Origin: Virgibacillus_R byunsanensis
GTDB taxonomy: Bacteria; Bacillota; Bacilli; Bacillales; Amphibacillaceae
Assembly: GCF_042675965.1 (NCBI RefSeq)
Contig: NZ_JBHTKJ010000012.1
Location: forward strand, 62,001 to 126,000
Length of the DNA: 64,000 nt
Reading direction: 5' to 3'
Shown: in pieces, positions 16,105-24,867 of the stretch
How positions within the stretch are numbered: the stretch's first letter is position 1
Layout: each line of letters begins with the position of its first letter
The notes under the pieces: model-generated
Databases searched by the model: none
Told to the model about the DNA's origin: nothing
What the model saw: the letters and a program-made list of their open reading frames with translations, nothing else
Program-made: the position numbers and the translations under genes

Positions 16105-16689
16105 ATGGATTATCTTATTTTTGCTATCATTTCATATTTATTAGGCTCTATTCCCTCTGCACTTATTGTTGGGAAGTCGATATATAATATTGATGTGCGT
16201 CAGCATGGCAGTGGTAATTTGGGAGCAACAAATGCATTCCGTGTACTTGGTGTTAAAGCCGGTAGTATTGTTACAATTGCAGATATTTTAAAAGGAACAG
16301 TTGCAACCATTATTCCAATCTTATTGGCTGCTGAAGTGTACCCACTACTAATTGGACTTTTTGCAGTTTTAGGGCACACTTATCCTATATTCGCTAAATT
16401 TAAAGGTGGAAAGGCAGTTGCAACATCTGGGGGAATTATCTTAGCAGTTAGCCCCTTACTATTTCTAATTGTAATTGCTACGTTTATCATCACACTATAT
16501 ATATCTAAATATGTGTCTCTATCTTCCATGGTTACGGGGTTAGTTTCTGTTCTTATGGCATTTTTATTACAAGAGGAAATAGGACTCATTGTTATTATGT
16601 CAGTATTAGCTATTTTTGTGTTATACCGCCATTCAGAAAATATTAAACGTATTAAAGATAAAACGGAACCAAAAATAAAATGGATGTAA
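16105..16689 (+). CDS. plsY: Glycerol-3-phosphate acyltransferase PlsY
   Basis: 194 residues, the usual PlsY length. The start is the ATG at 16105 after AAGAAGGA; the longer upstream frame is not conserved. It is an integral membrane enzyme that transfers acyl from acyl-phosphate to glycerol-3-phosphate in phospholipid synthesis. The three family motifs are present: YLLGSIPSALIVGK, RQHGSGNLGATNAFRVLG and GHTYPIFAKFKGGKAVATSGG. About five membrane segments follow the hydrophobic pattern. Orthologous to B. subtilis yneS, which also lies near parE/yneT. Here it heads a four-gene plus-strand block. Confidence 0.96.
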   Translation: MDYLIFAIISYLLGSIPSALIVGKSIYNIDVRQHGSGNLGATNAFRVLGVKAGSIVTIADILKGTVATIIPILLAAEVYPLLIGLFAVLGHTYPIFAKFKGGKAVATSGGIILAVSPLLFLIVIATFIITLYISKYVSLSSMVTGLVSVLMAFLLQEEIGLIVIMSVLAIFVLYRHSENIKRIKDKTEPKIKWM

Positions 16690-16781
16690 AGTGTGTACTA
16701 TACTGTAAAACCAATCAATTGAATAATAAAAATGACTTCAGTATACTTTGAAATAGGCAATAGGAGAAAGGGGACACCGTT

Positions 16782-17714
16782 ATGGATAAAATACAAACAT
16801 TCCCAAATAAATCACTACCAAATAAAGCACTACGACATAAATTATTCGGATCTGTTGAGCCAGGGCCAAGATCAAAACCTGTTGAGAAAAGTGATATGGC
16901 AGATTTACAAAATACTAAAAAGGACTTTTTATTTGATTTAGATGCTGTTGGTATCGCTAACGTGAAGCACCCTATAGTGATAAAAAGCAAGCTAAAACCT
17001 ACTAGTCAAACAACGATTGGCACCTTTCAATTTACATCTAGTATTGATAAATCAAGTAAAGGTACGAATATGAGTCGTTTCACTGAACACTTGAACATGT
17101 ATCATGAAAAAGGGTTTACTGCAGATTTTAAGTCACTGAAACAATTTACCAAAGAGTTAGCCGTTCGACTAAAACAAAAAGACGCTACTACCATAATATC
17201 GTACCCATGGTTTTTCGAACGTCGGGGCCCTCATTCAAACCTTCCTGGGATGAATCACGCTGATGTAACAGTTACTGTATCGTATGATAAAAAAGCAGGA
17301 TTTGATATGAAAGCTTCTTTATCTGGACTTATTACAACATTATGTCCTTGTTCAAAGGAAATTAGTGAATACAGTGCCCATAATCAACGTGGGCGTGTTA
17401 CGATGGAAGTTGATTTAGACGAGTCCTTTGATGAAGACCATATGGACTGGAAAGAATTGCTGTTAGAAGCAGCTGAAAGTAATGCTAGTGCTCGACTACA
17501 TCCCGTTTTAAAACGTCCCGATGAAAAAATGGTCACCGAACAAGCGTACGAGAACCCACGATTTGTCGAGGATATGGTTCGGTTAGTGGCTGCTGATTTG
17601 TATGAAATGAATTTTGTGACACAGTTTCAAGTAGTTTGTAGAAATGAAGAGTCTATTCATATGCATGATGCTATTGCATCTGTAACCTATAATAAACTTA
17701 ATAATAATCTATAA
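16782..17714 (+). CDS. folE2: GTP cyclohydrolase FolE2 (type IB)
   Basis: 310 residues of the GTP cyclohydrolase IB family, converting GTP to dihydroneopterin triphosphate for folate synthesis. Typical blocks are LFGSVEPGPRSKPVEKSDMADLQN at the N-terminus, RGPHSNLPGMNHADV in the middle and LCPCSKEISEYSAHNQRG with the conserved metal-ligand cysteine. The enzyme can use metals other than zinc. In B. subtilis the orthologue (yciA) is Zur-controlled, but I see no Zur-like palindrome in the 92 bp upstream. Good ribosome binding site GGAGAAAGGGG. Confidence 0.95.
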   Translation: MDKIQTFPNKSLPNKALRHKLFGSVEPGPRSKPVEKSDMADLQNTKKDFLFDLDAVGIANVKHPIVIKSKLKPTSQTTIGTFQFTSSIDKSSKGTNMSRFTEHLNMYHEKGFTADFKSLKQFTKELAVRLKQKDATTIISYPWFFERRGPHSNLPGMNHADVTVTVSYDKKAGFDMKASLSGLITTLCPCSKEISEYSAHNQRGRVTMEVDLDESFDEDHMDWKELLLEAAESNASARLHPVLKRPDEKMVTEQAYENPRFVEDMVRLVAADLYEMNFVTQFQVVCRNEESIHMHDAIASVTYNKLNNNL

Positions 17715-17731
17715 AGGAATCGGGTATTATT

Positions 17732-17965
17732 ATGAAGTATATATTTATCGGCTTAATTAAATTTTACCAGAAAGTAATTAGTCCATTTAAGCCACCCACA
17801 TGTAGATTCTTTCCGACATGTTCAGAATATGGGTTAGAAGCCTATAAGCGATTCGGTGTATTTAAAGGCAGCTACTTAACTATAAAACGAATTAGCAAAT
17901 GCCACCCTTTTCACGCTGGTGGAGTCGATTTAGTACCAGAAAAAAAGCGAAAAGAAACTAATTAA
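17732..17965 (+). CDS. yidD: Membrane protein insertion efficiency factor YidD
   Basis: 77 residues, DUF37/YidD family. The Cys-rich signature CRFFPTCSEYGLEAYKRFG and CHPFHAGGVDLVP are unmistakable. The protein is a small amphipathic membrane-associated factor thought to help YidC-dependent insertion. It follows folE2 by 17 bp and probably shares its transcript; it is not next to rpmH/rnpA/yidC, where other bacteria keep it. Confidence 0.95.
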   Translation: MKYIFIGLIKFYQKVISPFKPPTCRFFPTCSEYGLEAYKRFGVFKGSYLTIKRISKCHPFHAGGVDLVPEKKRKETN

Positions 17966-17993
17966 AGTGGCTATTTACTAGGAGTGTGACTAC

Positions 17994-18281
17994 GTGAAAT
18001 TACTTGTTACGAAAGAGGCAGCAAATTGGTATAAAGAAGAATTCGACGTACAACAGCCCACTTCTTTACGTTTTTATGTTCGATATGGATTTGGTGGGAT
18101 TATACCAGGTTATTCTCTAGCTATTACAACAGATAAAATGGATGATGTATATGCCTCCTGTGAAGTAGGAGATATTACTTTTTTCATCAAAGAAAAAGAT
18201 GCTTGGTATTTTGATGATAAGAACCTTACAATAGAATTCAATCAAGAAAAACAGGAACCAGAATTTATCTACGATGAATAA
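17994..18281 (+). CDS. yneR: HesB/IscA-like protein YneR
   Basis: 95 residues, HesB-like YneR family (YVRYGFGGIIPGYSLAI). It starts with GTG at 17994, 9 nt after TAGGAG. It resembles the A-type iron-sulphur scaffold fold but lacks the three conserved cysteines of IscA, having only one Cys (CEVGD), so a scaffold role is doubtful. Orthologous to B. subtilis yneR, adjacent to plsY and yneQ. Its stop codon overlaps the shared terminator. Confidence 0.88.
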   Translation: MKLLVTKEAANWYKEEFDVQQPTSLRFYVRYGFGGIIPGYSLAITTDKMDDVYASCEVGDITFFIKEKDAWYFDDKNLTIEFNQEKQEPEFIYDE

Positions 18282-18317
18282 CCTATAAAGGGCGTTTGAA
18301 AACGCCTTTTATAGGTT
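18280..18317. terminator. Bidirectional terminator between yneR and yneQ
   Basis: The stem AACCTATAAAGGGCGTTT / AACGCCTTTTATAGGTT has a loop of about 3 nt. It overlaps the stop codons of both convergent genes (18279-18281 and 18309-18311), so no spare intergenic DNA remains. Confidence 0.85.
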
Positions 18318-18608
18318 AAATTTTTTGATATGATCCAACTGATTTTCCTTAAGTAATATTTCCCTTTGTCTTTCACCAAACAAATCGAAATGTGGATATA
18401 CAGGATCATTATGTATCCATTCTGCTTGTAAACCGTATTTCTCACCCCACTTTATAAGCCTTTCCATATTATTACAACCAACTTTTGTTACTGTATAACA
18501 ATTTGGAAATCGTTCATCAAGCCAATAATGGGTTAGAATAGATATATTCCCTTTCCGGACCTGGTCTTTCCAGACTCTCAATTCAATTTTATTAATCCCA
18601 AAAGCCAT
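18309..18608 (-). CDS. yneQ: Conserved protein YneQ
   Basis: 99 residues from the ATG at 18608, which overlaps the yneP stop as TGATG; a TTG one codon upstream is also possible. The sequence (AFGINKIELRVWKDQVRKGN ... HYWLDERFPNCYTVTKVGC) matches the small YneQ family of unknown function. No membrane segment or known catalytic motif is visible. It is translationally coupled to the thioesterase yneP, as in B. subtilis. Confidence 0.85.
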   Translation of the reverse strand: MAFGINKIELRVWKDQVRKGNISILTHYWLDERFPNCYTVTKVGCNNMERLIKWGEKYGLQAEWIHNDPVYPHFDLFGERQREILLKENQLDHIKKFNL

Positions 18609-19033
18609 CAAGATACCCCATTTAATTGTTGTATATATGCTTCATGCCAATCAGGGAATTTTTTTCTTAGAGAAAGTGGACGAAAACTATCTTTTTTCAC
18701 AATTACATGTTTTGTTGTTCCACTTACTGCAACGTCTCCCTCTTGATTTAGGATGTTATAACCATAAATCGTTCGTACTCCATCATATTGTTCAAGCCAC
18801 GTCTCAACTGATGTTTTTTCACCATATCGAATCGGCTTTTTAAACGAAATTTGGGCATCGACTACAGGTGAAACGATATGGTGTTTTTCCATATCATTAT
18901 AATTAAACCCAAGATGCTCAATAAATTTTGTCCGTCCTATTTCAAACCATATTAAATAATTAGCATGATAGACAACGCCCATCTGGTCTGTTTCTTGATA
19001 TCTGACTTCAATCGGCGTTTTTACTTTATTCAA
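18608..19033 (-). CDS. yneP: Acyl-CoA thioesterase YneP (4HBT family)
   Basis: 141 residues with a hotdog fold: VRYQETDQMGVVYHANYLIWFEIGRTKFIE carries the YbgC-like catalytic Asp (QMG context) and the HANY motif. It hydrolyses an acyl-CoA; the specific substrate is unknown. An ATG at 19057 exists, but AAGGAGG lies inside that extension and is correctly spaced for the TTG at 19033, so the TTG start is preferred. It shares an operon with yneQ. Confidence 0.9.
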   Translation of the reverse strand: MNKVKTPIEVRYQETDQMGVVYHANYLIWFEIGRTKFIEHLGFNYNDMEKHHIVSPVVDAQISFKKPIRYGEKTSVETWLEQYDGVRTIYGYNILNQEGDVAVSGTTKHVIVKKDSFRPLSLRKKFPDWHEAYIQQLNGVS

Positions 19034-19123
19034 TTTTCCTTCCTCCTTGTATCTCATTCCCTATTTATAATATATTCTAGCATAATTTGTATATCAAATC
19101 AGACTATGTTGCTTTAGGAATAA

Positions 19124-19160
19124 GTAACGACAGCCTTAAATCTTAAAAGGCTGTCGTTAC
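19124..19160 (-). terminator. Terminator of tlp
   Basis: Perfect 14-bp inverted repeat GTAACGACAGCCTT / AAGGCTGTCGTTAC just after the tlp stop (19167). The T-run is weak (TTATTCCT). Confidence 0.75.
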
Positions 19161-19166
19161 ATTTAA

Positions 19167-19397
19167 TTAATCTTGATTATGATGATATTCGTCCCTAATC
19201 TCGTCACGCATCCCTTCAATCGCTTCTTCTCGCCGTTTATTTTTAGCTTTAATATTTTCCTTTTCCTCACCGGAAGAGAATTGCATGGTTTCGTGTGCTT
19301 TTTCAAGATTTTGAATCGTATCCTGAACCATACCTTGTAATTTTTCTACATTATCGCTACGATCGTCTGGTTTTGGTTGGTTATTTCTTTCTGTCAT
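19167..19397 (-). CDS. tlp: Small acid-soluble spore protein Tlp
   Basis: 76 residues, thioredoxin-like-protein SASP family. KPDDRSDNVEKLQGMVQDTI and the C-terminal EAIEGMRDEIRDEYHH are family hallmarks. It accumulates in the forespore as a minor acid-soluble protein. Conserved position downstream of the citB/yneN region, as in B. subtilis. Ribosome binding site AAAAGGAG before the ATG; monocistronic with its own terminator. Confidence 0.95.
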   Translation of the reverse strand: MTERNNQPKPDDRSDNVEKLQGMVQDTIQNLEKAHETMQFSSGEEKENIKAKNKRREEAIEGMRDEIRDEYHHNQD

Positions 19398-19500
19398 TTG
19401 AATTCTCCTTTTATATTACAAATTGATGAAATATAACTATATTTTTCACATTACAGCTTTAATTATGTATGAATAAGCGGACCTTATTTTTCCCAATATA

Positions 19501-19549
19501 AAAACAAGGCTCTAGGAATGTATTGCTTGTGTACCTAGATCCTTGTTTT
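19501..19549 (-). terminator. Terminator of the FbpB-like mini-gene
   Basis: Stem AAAACAAGGATCTAGG / CCTAGAGCCTTGTTTT with a T-rich tail (TTTTATATTGG) on the minus strand, 3 bp after the small gene's stop. It supports this being a real transcription unit. Confidence 0.82.
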
Positions 19550-19551
19550 CA

Positions 19552-19704
19552 TTAATTTTCTTTACCACTTACATTTTTAAATGATTGATGCATTCTTGAC
19601 TCCATATCTTGTTCTATTCTTTCCAGTAGTACTTTATCCTCTAAGATCTGTTTACGGTTTTCCTGAACTAGCTCTTCAAACGACATTCTTTTCTTGAGAG
19701 AAAT
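19552..19704 (-). CDS. FbpB-like small protein, probable ATT start
   Basis: A short gene between tlp and yneN. From the in-frame ATG at 19686 it encodes 44 residues beginning MSFEELVQENRKQILEDKVL. SFEELVxENxxxIL...LERIE resembles the FbpB family of small proteins (regulators tied to Fur-controlled sRNA in B. subtilis). AAAGGAG lies 27 nt from that ATG but 9 nt from an ATT at 19704, which would add the basic residues SLKKR, as in other FbpB proteins. A dedicated terminator follows. Acids and bases balance, and no clear Fur box is seen. Function is inferred from similarity only. Confidence 0.7.
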   Translation of the reverse strand: MSLKKRMSFEELVQENRKQILEDKVLLERIEQDMESRMHQSFKNVSGKEN

Positions 19705-19768
19705 AGTAATTCACTCCTTTTTAAGAAGTATTACCATTTACTCAAAATTTTATAAAAATAACGATAAA

Positions 19769-20350
19769 TTAATTTAGTGATTCAATCATTTCCACCATAA
19801 ATTCATATGTCATAGGTCCAATTTTTCTAGGTTGCTGAATCTTGCCATCTGTACCAATGAAATAAGTAGTAGGAAGTGCGTAAGCCATGTATGTGTCATT
19901 GCTCACTTTCATATCCTTATCTAATAAAATCGGATATGTATAATTATATTGATCAATAAAATTTTCTACTTTTTTTTCATTTTTTTCTGACCATGTTAAA
20001 TTGACAGCAACTATTTCAACTTCATCCTGATATTCTTCATAAAAATCTTGCATCTCAGGCATTTCTTTTTTACATGGTCCACACCAGGAAGCCCAGAAGT
20101 TTAATATTACCTTTTTCCCTCTATAATCCGATAATTTTGCTGACCCTCCAGATAGTGTTTCCAGATCAAAGTCTGGTGCTTCCTCACCTGGCTCAATTCC
20201 GCCATATTCCTCTGTTGCATCAGGAGAAACGATGGTAGCCCCATTTGAATTAACATCCTCTGCAGTGTCATTATTGGATTCTAGTATATTAAATATAAAA
20301 ACACCTATTAAAGCAACCATTACCAAAATTCCAAATAATCGCTTATACAT
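19769..20350 (-). CDS. yneN: TlpA/ResA-like thiol-disulfide oxidoreductase YneN
   Basis: 193 residues: an N-terminal signal anchor (RLFGILVMVALIGVFIFNIL, about 4-23), an acidic linker, then a thioredoxin fold with the redox pair FWASWCGPCKKEMPEM and cis-Pro region YALPTTYFI. The active site would face outside the membrane. It probably reduces or exchanges disulfides on exported proteins or apocytochromes, fitting the nearby ccdA group. Same place as B. subtilis yneN next to citB. The ATG at 20350 is preceded by AGAGGAG. Confidence 0.92.
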   Translation of the reverse strand: MYKRLFGILVMVALIGVFIFNILESNNDTAEDVNSNGATIVSPDATEEYGGIEPGEEAPDFDLETLSGGSAKLSDYRGKKVILNFWASWCGPCKKEMPEMQDFYEEYQDEVEIVAVNLTWSEKNEKKVENFIDQYNYTYPILLDKDMKVSNDTYMAYALPTTYFIGTDGKIQQPRKIGPMTYEFMVEMIESLN

Positions 20351-20509
20351 GATAATTCTCCTCTAACTCACTAATTTTCAATCTAATTTCCCATTTTACT
20401 GTTTCTAATGCTATGCCCAATGTGAATGTTTGTAAAGTAAAAAAGCATCATTGTCAAACAACGTTCATAATACAAAAACGTAAATCCATGTTTCCTGCTG
20501 CTAACAATT

Positions 20510-20548
20510 AAAACAGCTCCTACACTGATATGTGTAAGAGCTGCTTTT
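20510..20548 (-). terminator. Terminator of citB
   Basis: Stem AAAAGCAGCTCTTACAC / GTGTAGGAGCTGTTTT (one mismatch) 14 bp after the citB stop. Confidence 0.83.
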
Positions 20549-20561
20549 GGCTAAAAGAATA

Positions 20562-23267
20562 TTATGCTTTTAATTTATTACGTAATACCATTGGTAGAAT
20601 TCCACCATGACGGTAGTAGTCGATTTCAACATCGCTGTCGAAACGTGCAACAACGTTAAATGTTGTTGTTTTACCTTTTTCATCAACAGCAGTTACTTTT
20701 ACTAGATCATGTGGCTTAACATTTTCATCAATTTCGATGTTAAATGTTTCTTTTCCTGATAAACCTAGCTTATCTGCACTCTGTCCTTTTTCAAACTGTA
20801 ATGGCAGAACACCCATCATAACTAAGTTTGAACGGTGAATACGTTCGAAACTTTCTGCGATAACTGTTTTGATACCTAGTAAGTTCGTTCCTTTTGCTGC
20901 CCAGTCACGAGATGATCCCATACCGTAATCTTTACCACCCATTACGATAAGACCAGTACCATCTTGTTCGTATTTCATGGCCGCATCATAAATTGGCATT
21001 ACCTCTTCAGTAGGCCAGTAGGTTGTATAACCACCTTCAGTACCTGGTGCAAGTAAGTTACGAATTCGAATGTTGGCAAATGTTCCACGCATCATAATTT
21101 CATGATTACCTCGGCGAGAACCATATGAGTTAAAGTTTCTAGGTGAAACTTGTTTCTCCTGCAAGTATTGACCTGCTGGCATATCTTTTGCAATTGCACC
21201 AGCTGGTGAAATATGGTCAGTTGTCACCGAATCGCCAAATATACCAATTGCACGTAGATTGTTCAACGGATTAACCGTACCAGCTTCTTTTGATAACTGA
21301 TCAAAAAATGGAGGATTTTGAATATAAGTTGACTCTTCATCCCACTCAAACAATGGTTCATCTGTTGTGTTGATTTCATTCCATTTTTCATTAGAATTAA
21401 AAACATTCTCATATTCTTTACGGAAGATCTCAGGTTTTACAACACTTTGAACTTCATGCTTGATTTCTTCCATTGATGGCCAAATATCATTTAAGTAAAT
21501 TGGCTCTCCATCCGCATCAGTACCAAGTGCATCTTTTGTTAAGTCTACATCTACAGTACCTGCTAAAGCATATGCCACAACTAATGGTGGTGATGCAAGA
21601 TAGTTTGCTTTTACTAATGGGTGAATACGACCTTCAAAGTTACGGTTACCCGATAAAACGGAGGATACAGTTAAGTCGCTATCAGTAATAGCCTTCTCAA
21701 TTTCCTCACGTAGTGGTCCAGAGTTCCCGATACAAGTCGTACAACCATAACCAACTAAATTGAATCCAAGCTTGTCAAGATAGCTCATTAAGCCTGAATC
21801 TTCTAAATAGCGAGTAACAACTTTAGAACCAGGTGCTAATGACGTTTTAACGTAATCCGGAACATTTAAGCCTTTTTCTACGGCTTTCTTAGCTAATAAT
21901 CCAGCACCTAACATAACATATGGGTTAGATGTGTTTGTACAAGAAGTAATTGCTGCAATGGCAAGTGCTCCCGTTTTCATTACTGAAGTTTTACCATTTG
22001 GATGTTCAACAGTTACTTCTTTATCGAATTCTGATTTATCCATTCCAAAACCTTGGGTTCCAGATGGAGCAGTAATAGCCTTGTTAAATTCTTTTTGCAT
22101 ATTTGATAAAGAAATTAAATCTTGTGGACGTTTTGGTCCAGACAGATTTGGTTCTAAGTCACTCAAGTCAATTTCTACTAGCTCTGAGTACTCAGGATCC
22201 TTTTGATCAGGTGAATACCAAAGATCATTTTCTTTACAATATGTTTCAACTAATGAGATATGTTCCTCACTACGACCAGTAAGACGCAGGTAATTAAGAG
22301 CCTCTTTATCAACAGGGAAGAAACCACACGTTGCCCCGTACTCAGGTGCCATATTTGAAATAGTAGCACGGTCAGCAAGTGGCATATCTTGAAGTCCTGG
22401 TCCGAAGTACTCAACAAACTTTCCAACAACATTTTTCTCACGTAAAACTTGTGTTACTTTTAATGCTAAGTCTGTTGCTGTAGTGCCTTGTGGGAAGCTT
22501 CCTGTGAACTTAACACCGATAACTTCAGGTGCTGGGAAATAAGATGGTTGACCTAGCATGCCGGCCTCAGCTTCAATTCCACCCACACCCCAACCAAGAA
22601 CACCAAGACCATTAATCATGGTTGTATGTGAATCAGTACCAAATAGCGTATCTGGAAATGCATCATAATTACCATCTTCATTTTCTAATGCATGTACTAC
22701 GTTTGCAATATACTCAAGGTTAACCTGGTGAACAATTCCGGTTGCTGGTGGTACTGCACGGTAGTTTTCAAAGGCTTTTTGTGCCCAATGTAGAAACTCA
22801 TAACGCTCACCATTACGTTCAAATTCAAGATCCATGTTGGCTTGTAATGCATTAGGTGTACCGTATTGGTCCACTTGTACGGAGTGGTCAATTACTAAAT
22901 CCACAGGTACTTCTGGATTGATTTTATTCGGTTCTCCACCTAAATCAACCATTGCTTTTCTCAATGATGCAAGATCTACAACTGCAGGAACCCCTGTGAA
23001 ATCCTGTAAAATAACGCGTGAAGGTTTAAAAGGTACATCTACTGCTTTACCTTTACCCCATTCAGTCAAACCTTTTACATGTTCATCATTGATTACACGT
23101 CCATCATACTGTCTTACAAGTGATTCTAATAAGACTCTGATAGAAAATGGAAGTCGTGATACTTTTCCTAAACCTGCTTCTTCTAAAGCTTTTAATTGAT
23201 AATAATTATACGTTTTTCCATTTAAATCAAACTGCTTCTTAGCGTTAAACGTATTATTCTCTCCCAA
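20562..23267 (-). CDS. citB: Aconitate hydratase
   Basis: 901 residues from TTG at 23267. It is the TCA cycle aconitase (citrate to isocitrate), also an RNA-binding regulator in Bacillus when the cluster is lost. Iron-sulphur ligands are visible in ITSCTNTSNP and GYGCTTCIGNSG; GFGDSVTTDHISPAG-like and SRDWAAKGTNLLG blocks complete the active site. Longer starts exist (ATG 23300, GTG 23312), but AAAGGAG lies exactly 8 nt before the TTG, and alignment with B. subtilis CitB begins near there. Monocistronic with a strong terminator. The upstream 260 bp is AT-rich; a CcpC site could not be identified with confidence. Confidence 0.95.
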   Translation of the reverse strand: MGENNTFNAKKQFDLNGKTYNYYQLKALEEAGLGKVSRLPFSIRVLLESLVRQYDGRVINDEHVKGLTEWGKGKAVDVPFKPSRVILQDFTGVPAVVDLASLRKAMVDLGGEPNKINPEVPVDLVIDHSVQVDQYGTPNALQANMDLEFERNGERYEFLHWAQKAFENYRAVPPATGIVHQVNLEYIANVVHALENEDGNYDAFPDTLFGTDSHTTMINGLGVLGWGVGGIEAEAGMLGQPSYFPAPEVIGVKFTGSFPQGTTATDLALKVTQVLREKNVVGKFVEYFGPGLQDMPLADRATISNMAPEYGATCGFFPVDKEALNYLRLTGRSEEHISLVETYCKENDLWYSPDQKDPEYSELVEIDLSDLEPNLSGPKRPQDLISLSNMQKEFNKAITAPSGTQGFGMDKSEFDKEVTVEHPNGKTSVMKTGALAIAAITSCTNTSNPYVMLGAGLLAKKAVEKGLNVPDYVKTSLAPGSKVVTRYLEDSGLMSYLDKLGFNLVGYGCTTCIGNSGPLREEIEKAITDSDLTVSSVLSGNRNFEGRIHPLVKANYLASPPLVVAYALAGTVDVDLTKDALGTDADGEPIYLNDIWPSMEEIKHEVQSVVKPEIFRKEYENVFNSNEKWNEINTTDEPLFEWDEESTYIQNPPFFDQLSKEAGTVNPLNNLRAIGIFGDSVTTDHISPAGAIAKDMPAGQYLQEKQVSPRNFNSYGSRRGNHEIMMRGTFANIRIRNLLAPGTEGGYTTYWPTEEVMPIYDAAMKYEQDGTGLIVMGGKDYGMGSSRDWAAKGTNLLGIKTVIAESFERIHRSNLVMMGVLPLQFEKGQSADKLGLSGKETFNIEIDENVKPHDLVKVTAVDEKGKTTTFNVVARFDSDVEIDYYRHGGILPMVLRNKLKA

Positions 23268-23408
23268 GATGCTAACTCCTTTCGATCTTACTTTTGTCAT
23301 ATGTGAAAACACCTTCTAAATATAGACAAAAGTCTTCATTTATTTACTTAAAAAATTCTCGTAATCTAAAAAAATACAAGAATATATATCTACTTTATTA
23401 TCTTAAAT

Positions 23409-23449
23409 GAAAAAATGGTATAAAACAAATGATTAATGTTTTATACCAT
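23409..23449 (-). terminator. Terminator of the sensor kinase gene
   Basis: Perfect 12-bp inverted repeat ATGGTATAAAAC / GTTTTATACCAT followed by TTTTTTC on the minus strand, about 80 bp after the kinase stop. Confidence 0.85.
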
Positions 23450-23528
23450 ATACTAAAATTTTATTTATAGTGATAAAAATTACTTATATAGTTCCTGAAG
23501 AAAAAAATTAAAAATAAAATATTATTTC

Positions 23529-24635
23529 TCATGCAGTTGGTAAACTAATTCTAAATGTACTTCCTTTATCATTATTTTTTAAGATGTCTAGTTTCCCTTC
23601 ATGTTTATCCAAAATTTGCTTGGTAATCATTAAGCCTAATCCTGTCCCATTTTGTTTCGTTGTAAAAAATGGTTCACCTAATTTATGTATAACTTCTTCT
23701 GGTATACCAGGACCTTCATCAATAACGTCAATTATAATTTTTGAATGAGATGATTGCACTTTCATCTCAATTGTTCCTTCATCATCCATAGCCTCTATAG
23801 CATTTTTGACTAGGTTAATTAATACTTGCTTGATTTGCGAACGATCACAAAGAACAAATCCACTAATATTTTTATCCAGCTTCAAATTGATGTTTTGCAA
23901 CTTTGCCTGAGATTTTAACAAAGAGATAACATCATCGAGCATGTCTTTAACTGATTCTTTATTTCTATTATCGGTTAAAGGCTTTGAAATAAACAATAGT
24001 TCAGAGGTTATCGTTTCCATCTTTTCAATTTCATCAATCATAATTTTATAATATTCTTCTTTTCGATTAACACCTGCTTGAAATAATTGTAGAAAACCTT
24101 TTAAAGAAGTTAATGGATTCCGGATTTCATGTGCAATCCCTGCTGCTAATTGACCAGCGACAGACATTTTTTCGGAACGAATCATCATTTCTTCCGCTTC
24201 TTTCTTGTCAGTTACGTCTTTTAAAATAGAAATTAGATATACCTTATTTTTTGCTTTCACTTGAGCTACCGTACATTCAAACCATATGTATTTTCCCTTT
24301 TTGTTTTTTATACTCACATTAAATAGTTGCGTTTCATTTGTATTGGGATCGAAATAGTTTTTGATATACGTAACATCATATGGTGCAAATTTGTCATACC
24401 ACATAGTCCCAATAAGATCGGCTGCCTTATACCCCAACAAACGTTCGACAGAATTAGATATAAACTTGATAGTTCCATTCTGATCAGCTAATGTTACAAT
24501 GTCATTGTTATTTTGATTAATCCATTGTAATATTGAGCGAGTAGGATCTGGTAAATCATTTAAAACCTCAATATTGGATCCCGTGTTACTGATATTGGAA
24601 TTTTGTTTAATTTGTTTATCAATATCTTCCTCCAT
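23529..24635 (-). CDS. PAS-domain sensor histidine kinase (KinA-E-like)
   Basis: 368 residues, no membrane segment. A PAS domain (ILQWINQNNNDIVTLADQNG to ISILKDVTDKKEAEE, about 35-150) is followed by a HisKA box with phosphorylatable His169 (LAAGIAHEIRNPLTSLKGFL) and a complete HATPase domain (LVKNAIEAM N-box, DEGPGIPEE, FFTTKQNGTGLGLMI). The H-box is of the sporulation-kinase type that feeds the Spo0 phosphorelay. No response regulator is adjacent, so it is an orphan kinase. That it phosphorylates Spo0F is an inference. The divergent neighbour is yneK. Confidence 0.9.
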   Translation of the reverse strand: MEEDIDKQIKQNSNISNTGSNIEVLNDLPDPTRSILQWINQNNNDIVTLADQNGTIKFISNSVERLLGYKAADLIGTMWYDKFAPYDVTYIKNYFDPNTNETQLFNVSIKNKKGKYIWFECTVAQVKAKNKVYLISILKDVTDKKEAEEMMIRSEKMSVAGQLAAGIAHEIRNPLTSLKGFLQLFQAGVNRKEEYYKIMIDEIEKMETITSELLFISKPLTDNRNKESVKDMLDDVISLLKSQAKLQNINLKLDKNISGFVLCDRSQIKQVLINLVKNAIEAMDDEGTIEMKVQSSHSKIIIDVIDEGPGIPEEVIHKLGEPFFTTKQNGTGLGLMITKQILDKHEGKLDILKNNDKGSTFRISLPTA

Positions 24636-24722
24636 TATTCCACCCCTTTTCCAAAATCCAACATGATTTTTACCTTTTTATATACATATGACAATTTATA
24701 CACAAATATGTTACTTGTTTGT

Positions 24723-24740
24723 ATAATAGACTCCTATTAT
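24723..24740. promoter_or_regulatory. Inverted repeat in the kinase/yneK divergent promoter region
   Basis: ATAATAG-actc-CTATTAT, a perfect 7-bp inverted repeat with a 4-bp spacer. It lies in the AT-rich 232-bp divergent gap and overlaps TATAAT-like hexamers. It may be a regulator site or simply overlapping promoters. Confidence 0.35.
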
Positions 24741-24867
24741 AATTATGAGTAGTGTATAAAATAATGCTTATTATTTGTAATGTTACTATAAATATTGGGA
24801 AAAATAAATATAATGTAAATTTTTGTAACAGTTTATTATATTTCAATAAAAAGAAACAGGTGATTAC

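Noticed and set aside
16690..16781. Zur box upstream of folE2
   Set aside because: No AT-rich palindrome of the Zur type could be found in the gap, although the B. subtilis orthologue is zinc-regulated.
23268..23408. CcpC operator upstream of citB
   Set aside because: The region is so AT-rich that ATAA/TTAT pairs occur by chance; no convincing dyad at the expected place.
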